A stretch of 64,000 bases of DNA from Pseudomonas sp. SCB32 (GTDB lineage: Bacteria > Pseudomonadota > Gammaproteobacteria > Pseudomonadales > Pseudomonadaceae). The position numbers were made by a program, and so were the translations under genes. Positions 56,586-64,000 of this stretch are shown piece after piece; positions within the stretch are counted from its first letter, which is position 1, and each line of letters opens with the position of its first letter. The notes beneath the pieces were generated by a model. That model saw nothing but the letters and a program-made list of their open reading frames with translations, was not told the DNA's origin and did not search any database. The DNA lies in the NCBI RefSeq assembly GCF_009189165.1, contig NZ_CP045118.1, positions 744,001 to 808,000 of the forward strand, given 5' to 3'.

Positions 56586-56663
56586 TAGGGCGAATAGCGC
56601 GTCAGCGTTATCCGCCGTGGAGGCTCCGGCGGATAACCTGTTCCAGGTTATGCGCCCTACGGG
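56586..56663. repeat. GTAGGGCG-type inverted repeat
   Basis: GTAGGGCGAATAGCGCGTCA with inner TTATCCGCC is mirrored by GGCGGATAACC and TTATGCGCCCTACGG. The same GTAGGGCG...CGCCCTAC family occurs at 41328-41459, and a short relative may be at 59181-59210. The stop codon of the BRO-domain gene (56657-56659) lies within it. Confidence 0.75.
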
Positions 56664-57166
56664 AGCGTCAGACGCCAGCGCAAGGAGCGCCACCAGCCGG
56701 TGAGTGAGCGCGTGTCAGGTTTGGGTTGCAGGAGCTGCGGCACGTCGCTGTAGCGGACCCAGAGCTGGTCATTCCATTCCAGCAGGGCGATGTCGCGGCT
56801 TTCCCAACGCAGCAGGGAGCGGCGCGGGTGTTGGGCGGGGAGGGTGGGGCCGCGCAGGGCGGGGATGACTTCGTCGGTGATCCACTGGCGCAGGCTGCGG
56901 TTTTCCGGGTGGCGGTAGCGGGTGAGGAGGGCAAAGAAACCGGCTTCGCTGACCAGCCAGGTGTCTTCCTCGCCGCTGTGGGTTTGCAGCCGCACCTGTC
57001 GCCGAAGGTCGGCATCGAGACGGTGTTGGATGAAGTGTTCCGCCGGGCAGCCCATCAGGCCTCCCAGGTCGCGGGCGGCAAACCAGGGCTGGTCTTCCAG
57101 CATCAAGGCGCGGAGGGAACGTTGGTGACGCGTGAAAACAGTGGGTATATGAACTTCATTGTCCAT
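56657..57166 (-). CDS. BRO-N domain protein (phage antirepressor-like)
   Basis: A 169-residue protein with a BRO-N domain: SLRALMLEDQPWFAARDLGG, then TWLVSEAGFFALLTRYRHPE and RSLRQWITDEVIPALR, the signature of phage and virus antirepressors. The C-terminal part (roughly 110-169) has no recognised domain. ATG at 57164-57166 follows GGAG with 8-base spacing. No phage structural genes lie nearby. The 3' end runs into the repeat at 56586-56663. It may be a prophage remnant or a domesticated regulator. Confidence 0.8.
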   Translation of the reverse strand: MDNEVHIPTVFTRHQRSLRALMLEDQPWFAARDLGGLMGCPAEHFIQHRLDADLRRQVRLQTHSGEEDTWLVSEAGFFALLTRYRHPENRSLRQWITDEVIPALRGPTLPAQHPRRSLLRWESRDIALLEWNDQLWVRYSDVPQLLQPKPDTRSLTGWWRSLRWRLTLP

Positions 57167-57688
57167 CAGCAGTACTCCAAAAATGATTGGGAGCAGCTGC
57201 ACCCCATCGCCGTCAATCGAAGGGAGGCAAACCGCGCGGGGTTGACGGACCGGCCCACTGATACCGGCAGACCTCGATGTTCAGAAGGTCTCCCTGCGCG
57301 ATTTGCCATTGAGCGTCGCGATCGTTTATCGCGGGCACAAGCAACCTGCAAAAGCGTTCGTCGCTTTCGCGTACGTCCAAAAACGCAATCGCACCAGATG
57401 GGCTCGGGCCGTCAAACCCGGCTGCGGGATTGACCGCAGCGCTGGTCAATCTACTGATGGCACCTGGGCAAACAAGGCACCGTCGGCAGGTTGGGACGAC
57501 CCGTCACGCGATATACGAAAACGGAACAGGCAGCGGTTCACTGGCGCTGTCATCCGCACGTGCAGGCGCGGATTCTGTCATAAGGTTTGTTCAACCTTTC
57601 CGCTCATCCTGCCGGTATGGAATCTGTCATCCCTTTCTGTGACGGAAGCAGGCAAGATGGGTTTGATCGTTCAGACAGGATGCCCACC
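57167..57688. other. Gap between BRO-N gene and amn
   Basis: The 522 bases hold no gene I can assert. A minus-strand frame at 57213-57449 (TTG start, 78 codons, ending ...RGLPPFD) has plausible composition and would precede the BRO-N gene, but has no recognisable domain and only a weak start. The right half probably holds the amn promoter. AGGA at 57677-57680 is the amn Shine-Dalgarno. Confidence 0.35.
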
Positions 57689-59164
57689 ATGACGCTTTCG
57701 ACTGGCGACGAATGCTTCGTCGCCCAGACCGCCGAAGAGGCCGTCGATCAACTGGCCGTGCTCCACGAGCGAGCCACCGGCGCCCTGAACCAGGCGCTCA
57801 AGCGCTACCTGAAGGAGCGCACGGTGCCTGACGCCGAGCAGCGCAGCCTGTTCCGCTACCCGGAATTACGGGTGGTCTACCTGTGCCAGGGCGAGGTGCC
57901 GTCCACCACCCGCGCCTACGCCAAGGTCCAGGTGCCGGGCACCTACGCGGTGACCATCACCCAGCCCAAGGCCTTCCGCAAATACCTGCTGGAGCAGCTG
58001 CGCCCGCTGATGGATGACTTCACCGTGCGGGTGGAGGTCGGTGTCAGCGACCAGAACATTCCCTACCCCTACGTGGTGGAGCAGGGCGACGAGCTGGGCG
58101 GCTCGGGCGTGACCGCTGCCGAACTGGCGCGAGTCTTCCCCAGTACCGACCTGTCCGCCACCTCCGATGGCATCGCCGACGGCCTCTATGAATGGGAAAA
58201 CGCCGACCCGATGCCGCTGTCGCTGTTCCATGCCGCGCGCACCGACTTCTCCCTGCGCCGCCTGGTGCACTACACCGGCAGCGACTGGCGCCATGTGCAG
58301 CCGTGGATCCTGCTGACCAACTACCACCGCTACGTCGACCAGTTCATCCACCTGGGCATTGAGCGCCTGCGCGATGACCCGCGCTTCGTGCGCATGGTCC
58401 TGCCGGGCAACGTGATCATCGAGCGCGGCATGGACGAGGGCGAGGCCAATGCCATCGTTGCCAGCGTCGAGTGGCACCGTTTCCAGATGCCGGCCTACCA
58501 CCTGATCGCCGAGGACGGCGACGGCGTGACCCTGGTGAACATCGGCGTCGGCCCGTCCAACGCGAAGAACATCACCGACCACCTGGCCGTGCTGCGTCCG
58601 CATTGCTGGCTGATGGTCGGCCACTGTGGCGGCCTGCGGCAGTCGCAGACCATCGGCGACTACGTGCTGGCCCACGCCTACATGCGTCGCGATGGCATCC
58701 TCGACCGCGTGCTGCCGCCGCACATTCCGATCCCGGCGCTGGCGGAGGTACAGGTGGCGCTGCAGGAGGCCGCAGCTCTGGTGACTGGCGAACGCGGCGA
58801 GCAGCTCAAACGTCGCCTGCGTACCGGCACCGTGCTGACCTACGACGACCGCAACTGGGAGCTGCACTGGGCCCAGGAACGCCCGCTGATCAACCTGGCG
58901 CGGGCCATTGCGGTGGACATGGAGAGCGGCACCATCGCCGCCCAGGGTTACCGCTTGCGGGTGCCCTACGGCACGTTGCTGTGCGTCTCGGACAAGCCGC
59001 TGCACAGCGAGATCAAGCTGCCCGGCGCGGCCACGGCGTTCTACCAGCGTGCGGTGACCCAGCACCTGTCGATCGGCATCGCCGCCGTCGACTTGCTGCG
59101 CACCCAGCTCAACTCGCTGCACTCGCGCAAGCTGCGCAGCTTCGACGAGCCGCCATTCCGCTGA
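57689..59164 (+). CDS. amn: AMP nucleosidase
   Basis: A 491-residue enzyme that hydrolyses AMP to adenine and ribose 5-phosphate. The N-terminal domain (about 1-180) is specific to Amn; the C-terminal nucleoside-phosphorylase-like domain contains NIGVGPSNAKNITDHLAVLR, MVGHCGGLRQSQTIGDYVLA and AIAVDMESGTIAAQG. ATG at 57689 with AGGA 8 bases upstream is preferred over ATG 57680. It likely salvages or adjusts the AMP pool. A short GC-rich inverted repeat (59181-59210) follows the stop. Confidence 0.95.
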   Translation: MTLSTGDECFVAQTAEEAVDQLAVLHERATGALNQALKRYLKERTVPDAEQRSLFRYPELRVVYLCQGEVPSTTRAYAKVQVPGTYAVTITQPKAFRKYLLEQLRPLMDDFTVRVEVGVSDQNIPYPYVVEQGDELGGSGVTAAELARVFPSTDLSATSDGIADGLYEWENADPMPLSLFHAARTDFSLRRLVHYTGSDWRHVQPWILLTNYHRYVDQFIHLGIERLRDDPRFVRMVLPGNVIIERGMDEGEANAIVASVEWHRFQMPAYHLIAEDGDGVTLVNIGVGPSNAKNITDHLAVLRPHCWLMVGHCGGLRQSQTIGDYVLAHAYMRRDGILDRVLPPHIPIPALAEVQVALQEAAALVTGERGEQLKRRLRTGTVLTYDDRNWELHWAQERPLINLARAIAVDMESGTIAAQGYRLRVPYGTLLCVSDKPLHSEIKLPGAATAFYQRAVTQHLSIGIAAVDLLRTQLNSLHSRKLRSFDEPPFR

Positions 59165-59180
59165 TCCACGACAAGGCGCG

Positions 59181-59210
59181 GGGCGACCGCCAGGGCGATG
59201 GTGGTCGCCC
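59181..59210. repeat. Short inverted repeat after amn
   Basis: GGGCGACC (59181-59188) and GGTCGCCC (59203-59210) are inverted with a 14-base loop, followed by TACGGGCC. It resembles the ends of the GTAGGGCG repeat family and may serve as a weak terminator. Confidence 0.5.
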
Positions 59211-59299
59211 TACGGGCCTTGATGGCTTTCAGCGCGGTGCTGGTGATGTGCTCCCCGCTCAGGCGGGGATGAACCGAAAGCCGATGGAGAGTGCTGCCG

Positions 59300-60076
59300 A
59301 TGACCGATCCTCGCATGACTCCGGCGGGCCGCGTGCTCGCTCTGCTGGACCTGACCTCGCTGAACGATGGCGATGACCTGCAGACTACCGTCGACCTCTG
59401 CCGTCGGGCCTTGACGCCCTATGGAGAGGCGGCGGCGGTGTGCGTATGGCCGAAGCTGGTGCATGTCGCCCGGCGCACCCTGAATACCCTGGGTGGACGC
59501 GACGTGAAGGTCGCCAGTGTGTGCAACTTCCCCGCCGGCAGCGCACCGCTGGCCGACGTAGTGGATGAGGTGCGCAAGACACTGGCCGAAGGCGCCGACG
59601 AAATCGATCTGGTCTACCCGTGGCGCCGGCTCAAGGCGGGTGGCCCGTCCGGCGCGGTGGAACTGATCCGCGCCTGCAAGACGCTGTGCGGCCCCTATCA
59701 CCGGCTCAAGGTCATCCTCGAAACCGGCGAACTGGCCGACCCCGAGTTGATCCGGACCGCCTGCCGCGAGGCAATCGCGGGCGGTGCCGATTTCCTCAAG
59801 ACCAGCACCGGCAAGGCGACGGTGAACGCCACGCCCGAAGCCGTGCGGGTGATGCTGGAAACCATCGCGGAGGAAGGTGGCAAAGTCGGCCTGAAAGTCT
59901 CCGGTGGCCTGCGCACGCTGGCCGATGCACAGGTCTATATGAAGCTGGCGGAGGAGCGCTTTGGCGCTGGCTGGATCAAGCCGGAACATGTGCGCTTCGG
60001 TGCTTCTGCGCTGCTCGACGATCTGCTGCGCGAGTTGGGCGGCGAAGCGGAGCCTGTCTCCACCCGCAACTATTGA
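59300..60076 (+). CDS. deoC: Deoxyribose-phosphate aldolase
   Basis: A 258-residue class I aldolase splitting 2-deoxyribose 5-phosphate to glyceraldehyde 3-phosphate and acetaldehyde. The Schiff-base Lys167 is in GADFLKTSTGK and the second Lys199 in VGLKVSGGL; VCNFPAG and the acidic EIDLVYPWRRL segment follow the family. ATG at 59300 follows GTGCTGCCG. It lies 135 bases after amn, linking it to nucleotide salvage; no deoA/deoB is adjacent. Confidence 0.95.
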   Translation: MTDPRMTPAGRVLALLDLTSLNDGDDLQTTVDLCRRALTPYGEAAAVCVWPKLVHVARRTLNTLGGRDVKVASVCNFPAGSAPLADVVDEVRKTLAEGADEIDLVYPWRRLKAGGPSGAVELIRACKTLCGPYHRLKVILETGELADPELIRTACREAIAGGADFLKTSTGKATVNATPEAVRVMLETIAEEGGKVGLKVSGGLRTLADAQVYMKLAEERFGAGWIKPEHVRFGASALLDDLLRELGGEAEPVSTRNY

Positions 60077-60192
60077 TTGCCATCCGTTGACGACGACCGG
60101 GGCGAACCTGGAATGTTCGCCCCGCGCGCTGCGGGGAACCGCGGCGCGTCCCTCCGGTCGGACCTTCGCCGACCTTTTCCGCTGGTGATCCC

Positions 60193-60756
60193 ATGTCGTT
60201 CCGCGCCCCTTCGCACCTCACCAATCCCTTGCGCCGTTTCGCCCGCCGACTGGTGGAGGCTGGAACCCCGGAAGTCGCCGCGCCGCTGCCGTTGCCGGAG
60301 AGTCTCGCCGGCGAGCCCTGGTTCTCGGTGGGCAAAGCGGTAGAAGGCCTTGGCGGCGAGCGGGTCGACGGCTGGTGCCTGGAAGAGTGGCCGGGCCTGG
60401 CCCTGCGCGCGCGCTTCAGCGCCTGCTGGCGCGACCCTCAGGGGCGGCTGTGGAATGTGCTGCCGGGCGGCGGTGCAATCGCTTTCCTGCCCGATCCGAA
60501 GCGGCGTTACGAAGGCGTGCCGCTGCCCGAGCAGTTCCACGCCCTGGAGCGCGACGAGCTGCTGGAGGACTACCTCTGGCTGTGCCGCGAGCTGGCGCGC
60601 AACCCGCTCGACGATGAGCAGCGGGAAGTCCGCGAGGGCATGCGCCAGCGCCTGGAGAGCTGGCTGGAGCTCGGTGGTCGGGGCGACAAGCCGTGCCCGT
60701 GCAACAGCGGCAAGCGCTATCGCGGCTGCTGCAGCAAGCGGGTGCGGGAGAACTGA
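60193..60756 (+). CDS. SEC-C motif domain protein
   Basis: A 187-residue protein whose last 20 residues contain the SEC-C zinc motif PCPCNSGKRYRGCC. The rest has no catalytic motif that I recognise; it has a WRDPQGRLWNVLPGGG segment and acidic helices. SEC-C domains bind zinc and often occur in proteins linked to SecA-like or nucleic-acid functions. Position between deoC and the MBL gene gives no functional clue. Confidence 0.85.
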   Translation: MSFRAPSHLTNPLRRFARRLVEAGTPEVAAPLPLPESLAGEPWFSVGKAVEGLGGERVDGWCLEEWPGLALRARFSACWRDPQGRLWNVLPGGGAIAFLPDPKRRYEGVPLPEQFHALERDELLEDYLWLCRELARNPLDDEQREVREGMRQRLESWLELGGRGDKPCPCNSGKRYRGCCSKRVREN

Positions 60757-60871
60757 TTGCCGCTCCGTTTCATATCGGAACGGGTTTGCCGGGTGAAGTT
60801 GCGGAGCGGCCCGAAACCGATCGCGGACAGAGTCCGCCCCTACGCTAGTGGGTCAGCGCTGGCTTTCCCTA

Positions 60872-60919
60872 GTAGGAGCGGGCCATGCCCGCGATCGCGC
60901 GCATGGCGCGCTCCTACAG
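60872..60919. repeat. REPIN overlapping the MBL gene 3' end
   Basis: GTAGGAGCGGGCCATGCCCG and GCATGGCGCGCTCCTACAG are inverted. The stop codon of the MBL-fold gene (60914-60916 on the minus strand) lies inside its right end, so the last coding bases are REP DNA. A half-REP with CCGCCCCTAC is just to the left. Confidence 0.8.
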
Positions 60920-61960
60920 GGAACTGTCCGGCATCGGCGGAACGAGCCACTGTTCTCCCGGCTTCGGCGCTCGGAAGCGCTCCGGTGCCACGCCACGTTG
61001 CTGTAGCGCTGCCGCCAGGTCGCTGACCGGCGTGAACTGCCCTTCGTCGCTCAGGCGGAAAGTGCCGAAATGGATCGCCATGCTGCACTGCGAGTCGAGC
61101 TGCTGGTGCGCCTGTACGGCGTCGTCCGGGTTCATGTGGTGGTGGCGCATGAACCAGCGCGGTTCGTAGGCGCCAATCGGGAGGGCGGCGAAGCGCATCG
61201 GGCCGAAGCGCTGGTGCATCAGCTTGAACTCCTCACCCAGGCCGGTATCGCCAGGGAACAGCACCGAGCCGTCCGGTGACTCCAGCACGAAGCCCAGCCA
61301 CAGGGTGCGGTTGGTGTCGCGCCGCGAGCGGGCCGACCAATGTTGCGCCGGTACGCCGGTGAGCAGCATGCCCTCGGGCATCGGCAGGCTTTGCCACCAG
61401 TCCAGCTCCGCGATATCGGTGAAGCCGCAGGCGCGGATCAGTTCGCCGTTGCCCAGGCCGGTCACCGCCTTGGCTTCCGGGAAGCGCCGTGCCAGTTCGC
61501 GCAGGCTGCCGATGTCCAGGTGGTCGTAATGGTTGTGGCTGACCAGGATCAGGTTGATCGGCGGCAGCTCGTCCAACGCCAGCCCTGGCGGGTGATGGCG
61601 GCGCGGACCGATGAAGCTGAACGGGCTGGTGCGTTGGCACCACAACGGGTCGGTGAGGATGTTCAGCCCGCGATGCTGGATCAGCAGGGTGGCGTGGTTG
61701 ATGTAGGTGACGCGCAGCTCCTCGCCGAAGACTTGGGCGGCTATCTGCGGGCGCGTTGATGGGCCCGGCTGGTCGACCCAGGGCGTTTGCCGGCCGCGTT
61801 CACGCTGCCACTTGAGGAAGGCGCGCATGCCGTTGTGCGGTTGGCGGTCGATATTATGGAAGCGTTGACCGTCGAAGTTCGCGGTTTGCGCGCCACGGTA
61901 GCGGGCGCCGAGGCGGCCGCTGAGGTTGCGCAGGGTGATCAGCCAGATGGGGTGGCTCAT
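60914..61960 (-). CDS. MBL-fold metallohydrolase (NAPE-PLD/RomA-like)
   Basis: A 348-residue metallo-beta-lactamase-fold hydrolase. The metal motif SHNHYDHLD lies at 141-149, and a GDTGLGEEF Asp motif follows ([10 protein letters not shown]). The N-terminal strand [20 protein letters not shown] and the late [12 protein letters not shown] resemble the lipid-hydrolysing NAPE-PLD and RomA families. ATG at 61958-61960 has only a weak ribosome-binding site. The substrate may be a phospholipid derivative, by family. The gene's 3' end lies inside a REPIN. Confidence 0.87.
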   Translation of the reverse strand: MSHPIWLITLRNLSGRLGARYRGAQTANFDGQRFHNIDRQPHNGMRAFLKWQRERGRQTPWVDQPGPSTRPQIAAQVFGEELRVTYINHATLLIQHRGLNILTDPLWCQRTSPFSFIGPRRHHPPGLALDELPPINLILVSHNHYDHLDIGSLRELARRFPEAKAVTGLGNGELIRACGFTDIAELDWWQSLPMPEGMLLTGVPAQHWSARSRRDTNRTLWLGFVLESPDGSVLFPGDTGLGEEFKLMHQRFGPMRFAALPIGAYEPRWFMRHHHMNPDDAVQAHQQLDSQCSMAIHFGTFRLSDEGQFTPVSDLAAALQQRGVAPERFRAPKPGEQWLVPPMPDSSL

Positions 61961-62056
61961 GGGTGTGCTCTTGCATGCTCTTGCAGGGAGGGCTCGGCAC
62001 AACCTAGCATGCCGGGCATTCGCTTCACCCCATCTCCGGTTACCAGTCTTTTCGCC

Positions 62057-62683
62057 ATGTCCCGTCCGCCTCGTCCCGCATCCCGTCGTCCCTCTCCCCG
62101 TCCTGCGCCGCGCCGCGTGGCCAAGGCGCCGCCAGCACAGCCACGGCTGATCCTGCTGAACAAGCCGTTCGACGTGCTGACTCAATTCAACGATAGCGAG
62201 GGCCGGGCGACCCTGAAGGATTTCGTCGAGGTGTCGGGCGTCTATCCCGCCGGACGGCTGGATCGTGACAGCGAAGGCCTGTTGCTGCTGACCAACGACG
62301 GCCGCCTGCAGGCGCGCATCGCCGATCCCAAGCACAAGCTGCCGAAGACCTATTGGGTGCAGGTGGAGGGAGAGCCGAGCGACGAGCAGCTCGAACAGCT
62401 GCGCAAGGGCGTGCAGCTCAATGACGGCCCGACCTTGCCGGCCGAGGCGCGACGTCTGGAAGAGCCGCAGCTGTGGGAGCGCAATCCGCCGGTGCGTTTC
62501 CGCAAGTCGGTGCCGACCGCCTGGCTGGAACTGGTGATCCGCGAGGGGCGCAACCGCCAGGTGCGGCGGATGACGGCGGCCGTCGGCCTGCCGACCCTGC
62601 GCCTGGTGCGCGTGCGAATCGGGCCGTGGAGCCTGGACGGTTTGCAGCCGGGACAGTGGCGGGACGTCAGCCCCGACCTCTGA
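62057..62683 (+). CDS. rluE: 23S rRNA pseudouridine synthase, RluE-like
   Basis: A 208-residue RsuA/RluE-family synthase. After a basic, Pro/Arg-rich N-terminal tail ([18 protein letters not shown]) come [14 protein letters not shown] and the catalytic [18 protein letters not shown] with Asp69, then [20 protein letters not shown]. No S4 domain, as in RluE, which modifies U2457. ATG at 62057 is used; ATG at 62009 would add 16 residues. RluE against other short RsuA relatives cannot be decided from sequence alone. Confidence 0.88.
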   Translation: MSRPPRPASRRPSPRPAPRRVAKAPPAQPRLILLNKPFDVLTQFNDSEGRATLKDFVEVSGVYPAGRLDRDSEGLLLLTNDGRLQARIADPKHKLPKTYWVQVEGEPSDEQLEQLRKGVQLNDGPTLPAEARRLEEPQLWERNPPVRFRKSVPTAWLELVIREGRNRQVRRMTAAVGLPTLRLVRVRIGPWSLDGLQPGQWRDVSPDL

Positions 62684-62710
62684 TGGCCGGGGCGGGCGCG
62701 GGAGAGGGCG

Positions 62711-62914
62711 TCAGAAGCCGCCTTCGAGCCCCGCGACGACGACGGACTTGATCAGGAAGCCGAGTACACCCAGGCCCAGGGCGAAGAACAGCACCATGGT
62801 GCCCATGCGGCCGGCTTTGGACTTCTTCGCCAGATCCCAGACGATGAAGGCCATGAACAGGATCAGGCCGGTGACCAGGCCATACATCATCCAGTCTTCG
62901 AAACTTTCGTTCAT
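62711..62914 (-). CDS. DUF2788 small membrane protein
   Basis: A 67-residue protein with two membrane helices (LVTGLILFMAFIVWDLA and MVLFFALGLGVLGFLIKSVV), separated by KKSKAGRMGT. It matches the DUF2788 family of small gamma-proteobacterial inner-membrane proteins. A perfect -10 box on the minus strand (TATAAT; plus-strand ATTATA at 62986-62991) lies upstream. Function unknown. Confidence 0.85.
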   Translation of the reverse strand: MNESFEDWMMYGLVTGLILFMAFIVWDLAKKSKAGRMGTMVLFFALGLGVLGFLIKSVVVAGLEGGF

Positions 62915-63510
62915 TGCTGCTCCTGCCCGGTGCGGAGGTAGTCCGAGGGACGCCGGGGCTGAGGGTGGTGGTGGAGAAGGCGCGCATTATACGCATCTGG
63001 CTGATTACTGATCAGTCGTGTGCAGAAATTGATCAGTTGCTGCCGTGGCGGGGGCGAATGGCCGGTGAAGTTCGCGCTGCGGGGCGGTTGGCGGGGAAAT
63101 TTCCGGTAATAGATGCGTCTTGCGGATGGAGTGGTGCGCTGCTGTGTCGCAGGTGGCGGCCCTGCCGGCAACCCCCGTGGTACCAAATAGGGGACGGAGT
63201 CCGGCCCTATGCGGGCGCAAGGTAGTGGCATTTCCCTGCAGCAGTCGATTCATCCGGGATGGATTTCGCGGACAACGTCCGCTCCTACGGGAGCACATCA
63301 TGCTCTGGCTTTGCTCTGCAGGACTTCCAGCGAAATATCCGCGCACACCGGACCGCCCCTTTCAGGAGGCCGAGTGGAATCGGAGTTTCAGGGGCTGAGC
63401 GGCATGGATGCCGCGGCGGGCCCCTGAAACTCCGATGGAGCGAGGGGAGTCCCGCGAAGCGGGACCCGGATGTAGGGGCAAGCCTTCTTGGTTACTTCTT
63501 CGGCGTTTGG
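62915..63510. repeat. Repeat-rich gap with long inverted repeat before the IS element
   Basis: No gene is seen. A half-REP (GTCCGCTCCTACGG, about 63279-63292) is followed by a 17-bp perfect inverted repeat ATCGGAGTTTCAGGGGC (63379-63395) / GCCCCTGAAACTCCGAT (63420-63436) and then a hairpin AGTCCCGC/GCGGGACC (63450-63467). The tail TAGGGGCAAGCC then CTTCTTGGTTACTTCTTCGG resembles common Pseudomonas intergenic repeat ends and is cut by the IS481-like left end. Confidence 0.6.
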
Positions 63511-64000
63511 TGTACGGACCGGAGACATAGCTGACAGGTGTACGGGGACATGGTTGACACTTTCTGGCGAGCCAGCCTTGCCGGGAAACCATCATGCCCT
63601 GGGACACGAGAGACGCTATGAGCCTGAAAGAGGAATTCATTGCCCTGGCCTTGCATCCCGATAGCAATCGAAGGGAGCTGTGCCGACGTTTCAACATCAG
63701 TCCGCAGACGGCCTACAAGTGGCTGAGGCGCTATGAGGAGCAAGGCCCTCCAGGATTGCAGGAGCAATCTCGGCGTCCGTGCGGCAGCCCGCGCCAAACC
63801 CCGGAAGCGTTGGAGAAGGAAGTACTTGCCCTTCGCTTGGCGCATCCAGCCTGGGGTGGACGCAAGATCAGCCATGCCTTGACGCGTCGTATCGCCCCCA
63901 GCACCGTGACGAACATCCTGCATCGCAACGGGCTGATTGTGCCGCCGGAAATTGAAGCGAAAAAACCGTGGCAGCGCTTCGAACACGAAGCCCCCAACGA
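63511..64000 (+). mobile_element. IS481-family insertion sequence, left part
   Basis: The left end begins TGTACGGACCGGAGACATAG and contains a second partial copy of the same motif (TGTACGGGGACATGG, 63539-63553), likely transposase binding sites. It is followed by the transposase gene. The element continues past the window edge, so its right end and target duplication cannot be seen. Confidence 0.8.
63618..64000 (+). CDS. IS481-family transposase, N-terminal part
   Basis: The open frame runs to the window edge (about 127 residues seen). The N-terminal HTH domain reads LHPDSNRRELCRRFNISPQT then AYKWLRRYEEQGPPGLQEQS, followed by LRLAHPAWGGRKISHALTRR and VTNILHRNGLI, the typical start of IS481 (rve-type DDE) transposases. 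The catalytic residues lie beyond the window. ATG at 63618 is preceded by GACGCT with only a weak ribosome-binding site. Confidence 0.9.
   Translation, partial: MSLKEEFIALALHPDSNRRELCRRFNISPQTAYKWLRRYEEQGPPGLQEQSRRPCGSPRQTPEALEKEVLALRLAHPAWGGRKISHALTRRIAPSTVTNILHRNGLIVPPEIEAKKPWQRFEHEAPN

Noticed and set aside
57213..57449. A 78-codon minus-strand gene before the BRO-N gene
   Set aside because: TTG start without a convincing ribosome-binding site and no domain; mentioned in the gap entry but not called.

Overview
The window is GC-rich chromosomal DNA of a Pseudomonas of the P. aeruginosa / P. nitroreducens / P. citronellolis type. Three things point there: gene content and order follow recognisable Pseudomonas blocks (ribH-nusB-thiL-pgpA-ribA; proA-nadD-rsfS-rlmH-mrdA-rodA-mltB-rlpA-dacC-ybeD-lipB-lipA; holA-lptE-leuS-lnt-corC-ybeY-phoH-miaB-hemL-thiE-thiD-ladS), the intergenic regions carry typical Pseudomonas REP/REPIN palindromes (GTAGGAGCGGGC type), and there is a ladS hybrid kinase. 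I see no rRNA, tRNA or CRISPR array. The window opens inside ribH and closes inside an IS481-type transposase.

Layout. 1-5.8 kb: riboflavin/thiamine/phospholipid genes reading right, ending in a BtuF-like vitamin B12 binding protein. 5.8-12.5 kb: mostly leftward accessory metabolism (quinone-oxidoreductase-like dehydrogenase, ABM monooxygenase and a divergent LysR regulator, a DedA-PAP2 fusion, 3-methyladenine glycosylase, an LCM-type methyltransferase, and an alpha/beta hydrolase with a C-terminal domain that may be PilZ-like). 12.8-24.2 kb: a long, tightly packed rightward run for proline, NAD, ribosome maturation, cell elongation/peptidoglycan and lipoate. 24.3-30.9 kb: a chaperone-usher fimbrial locus (pilin, chaperone, usher, broken adhesin, second pilin). 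30.9-45.2 kb: mainly leftward housekeeping genes (a second MltB-type lytic transglycosylase, arfA, holA, lptE, leuS, lnt, corC, ybeY, phoH, miaB). 45.3-53.1 kb: hemL-thiE-thiD, ladS and ilvE. 53.5-64 kb: TetR plus an AidB-like acyl-CoA dehydrogenase, a Phd/RelE toxin-antitoxin pair, a lone BRO-N antirepressor domain, amn, deoC, a SEC-C protein, an MBL-fold hydrolase, rluE, a DUF2788 protein and the start of an IS481 element inside repeat DNA.

The most interesting part is the fimbrial locus and its right flank. The adhesin gene is readable only through three frameshifts, each at a short tandem repeat or homopolymer. Between it and the second pilin lies a decayed copy of the peptidoglycan-binding end of the neighbouring lytic transglycosylase, which suggests local duplication built this arrangement. 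A further small secreted-protein gene 2 kb away is broken by a 7-bp tandem duplication. Next to it is a small arfA gene whose coding sequence contains a perfect 11-bp hairpin, as expected for the ribosome-rescue factor made from a non-stop mRNA. Two diverged copies of an inverted-repeat-bounded element of about 130-150 bp lie between nusB and thiL and between rlpA and dacC; they share an almost identical 38-bp core.

Homology statements rest on reading the translated sequences and recognising motifs; no database search was run.
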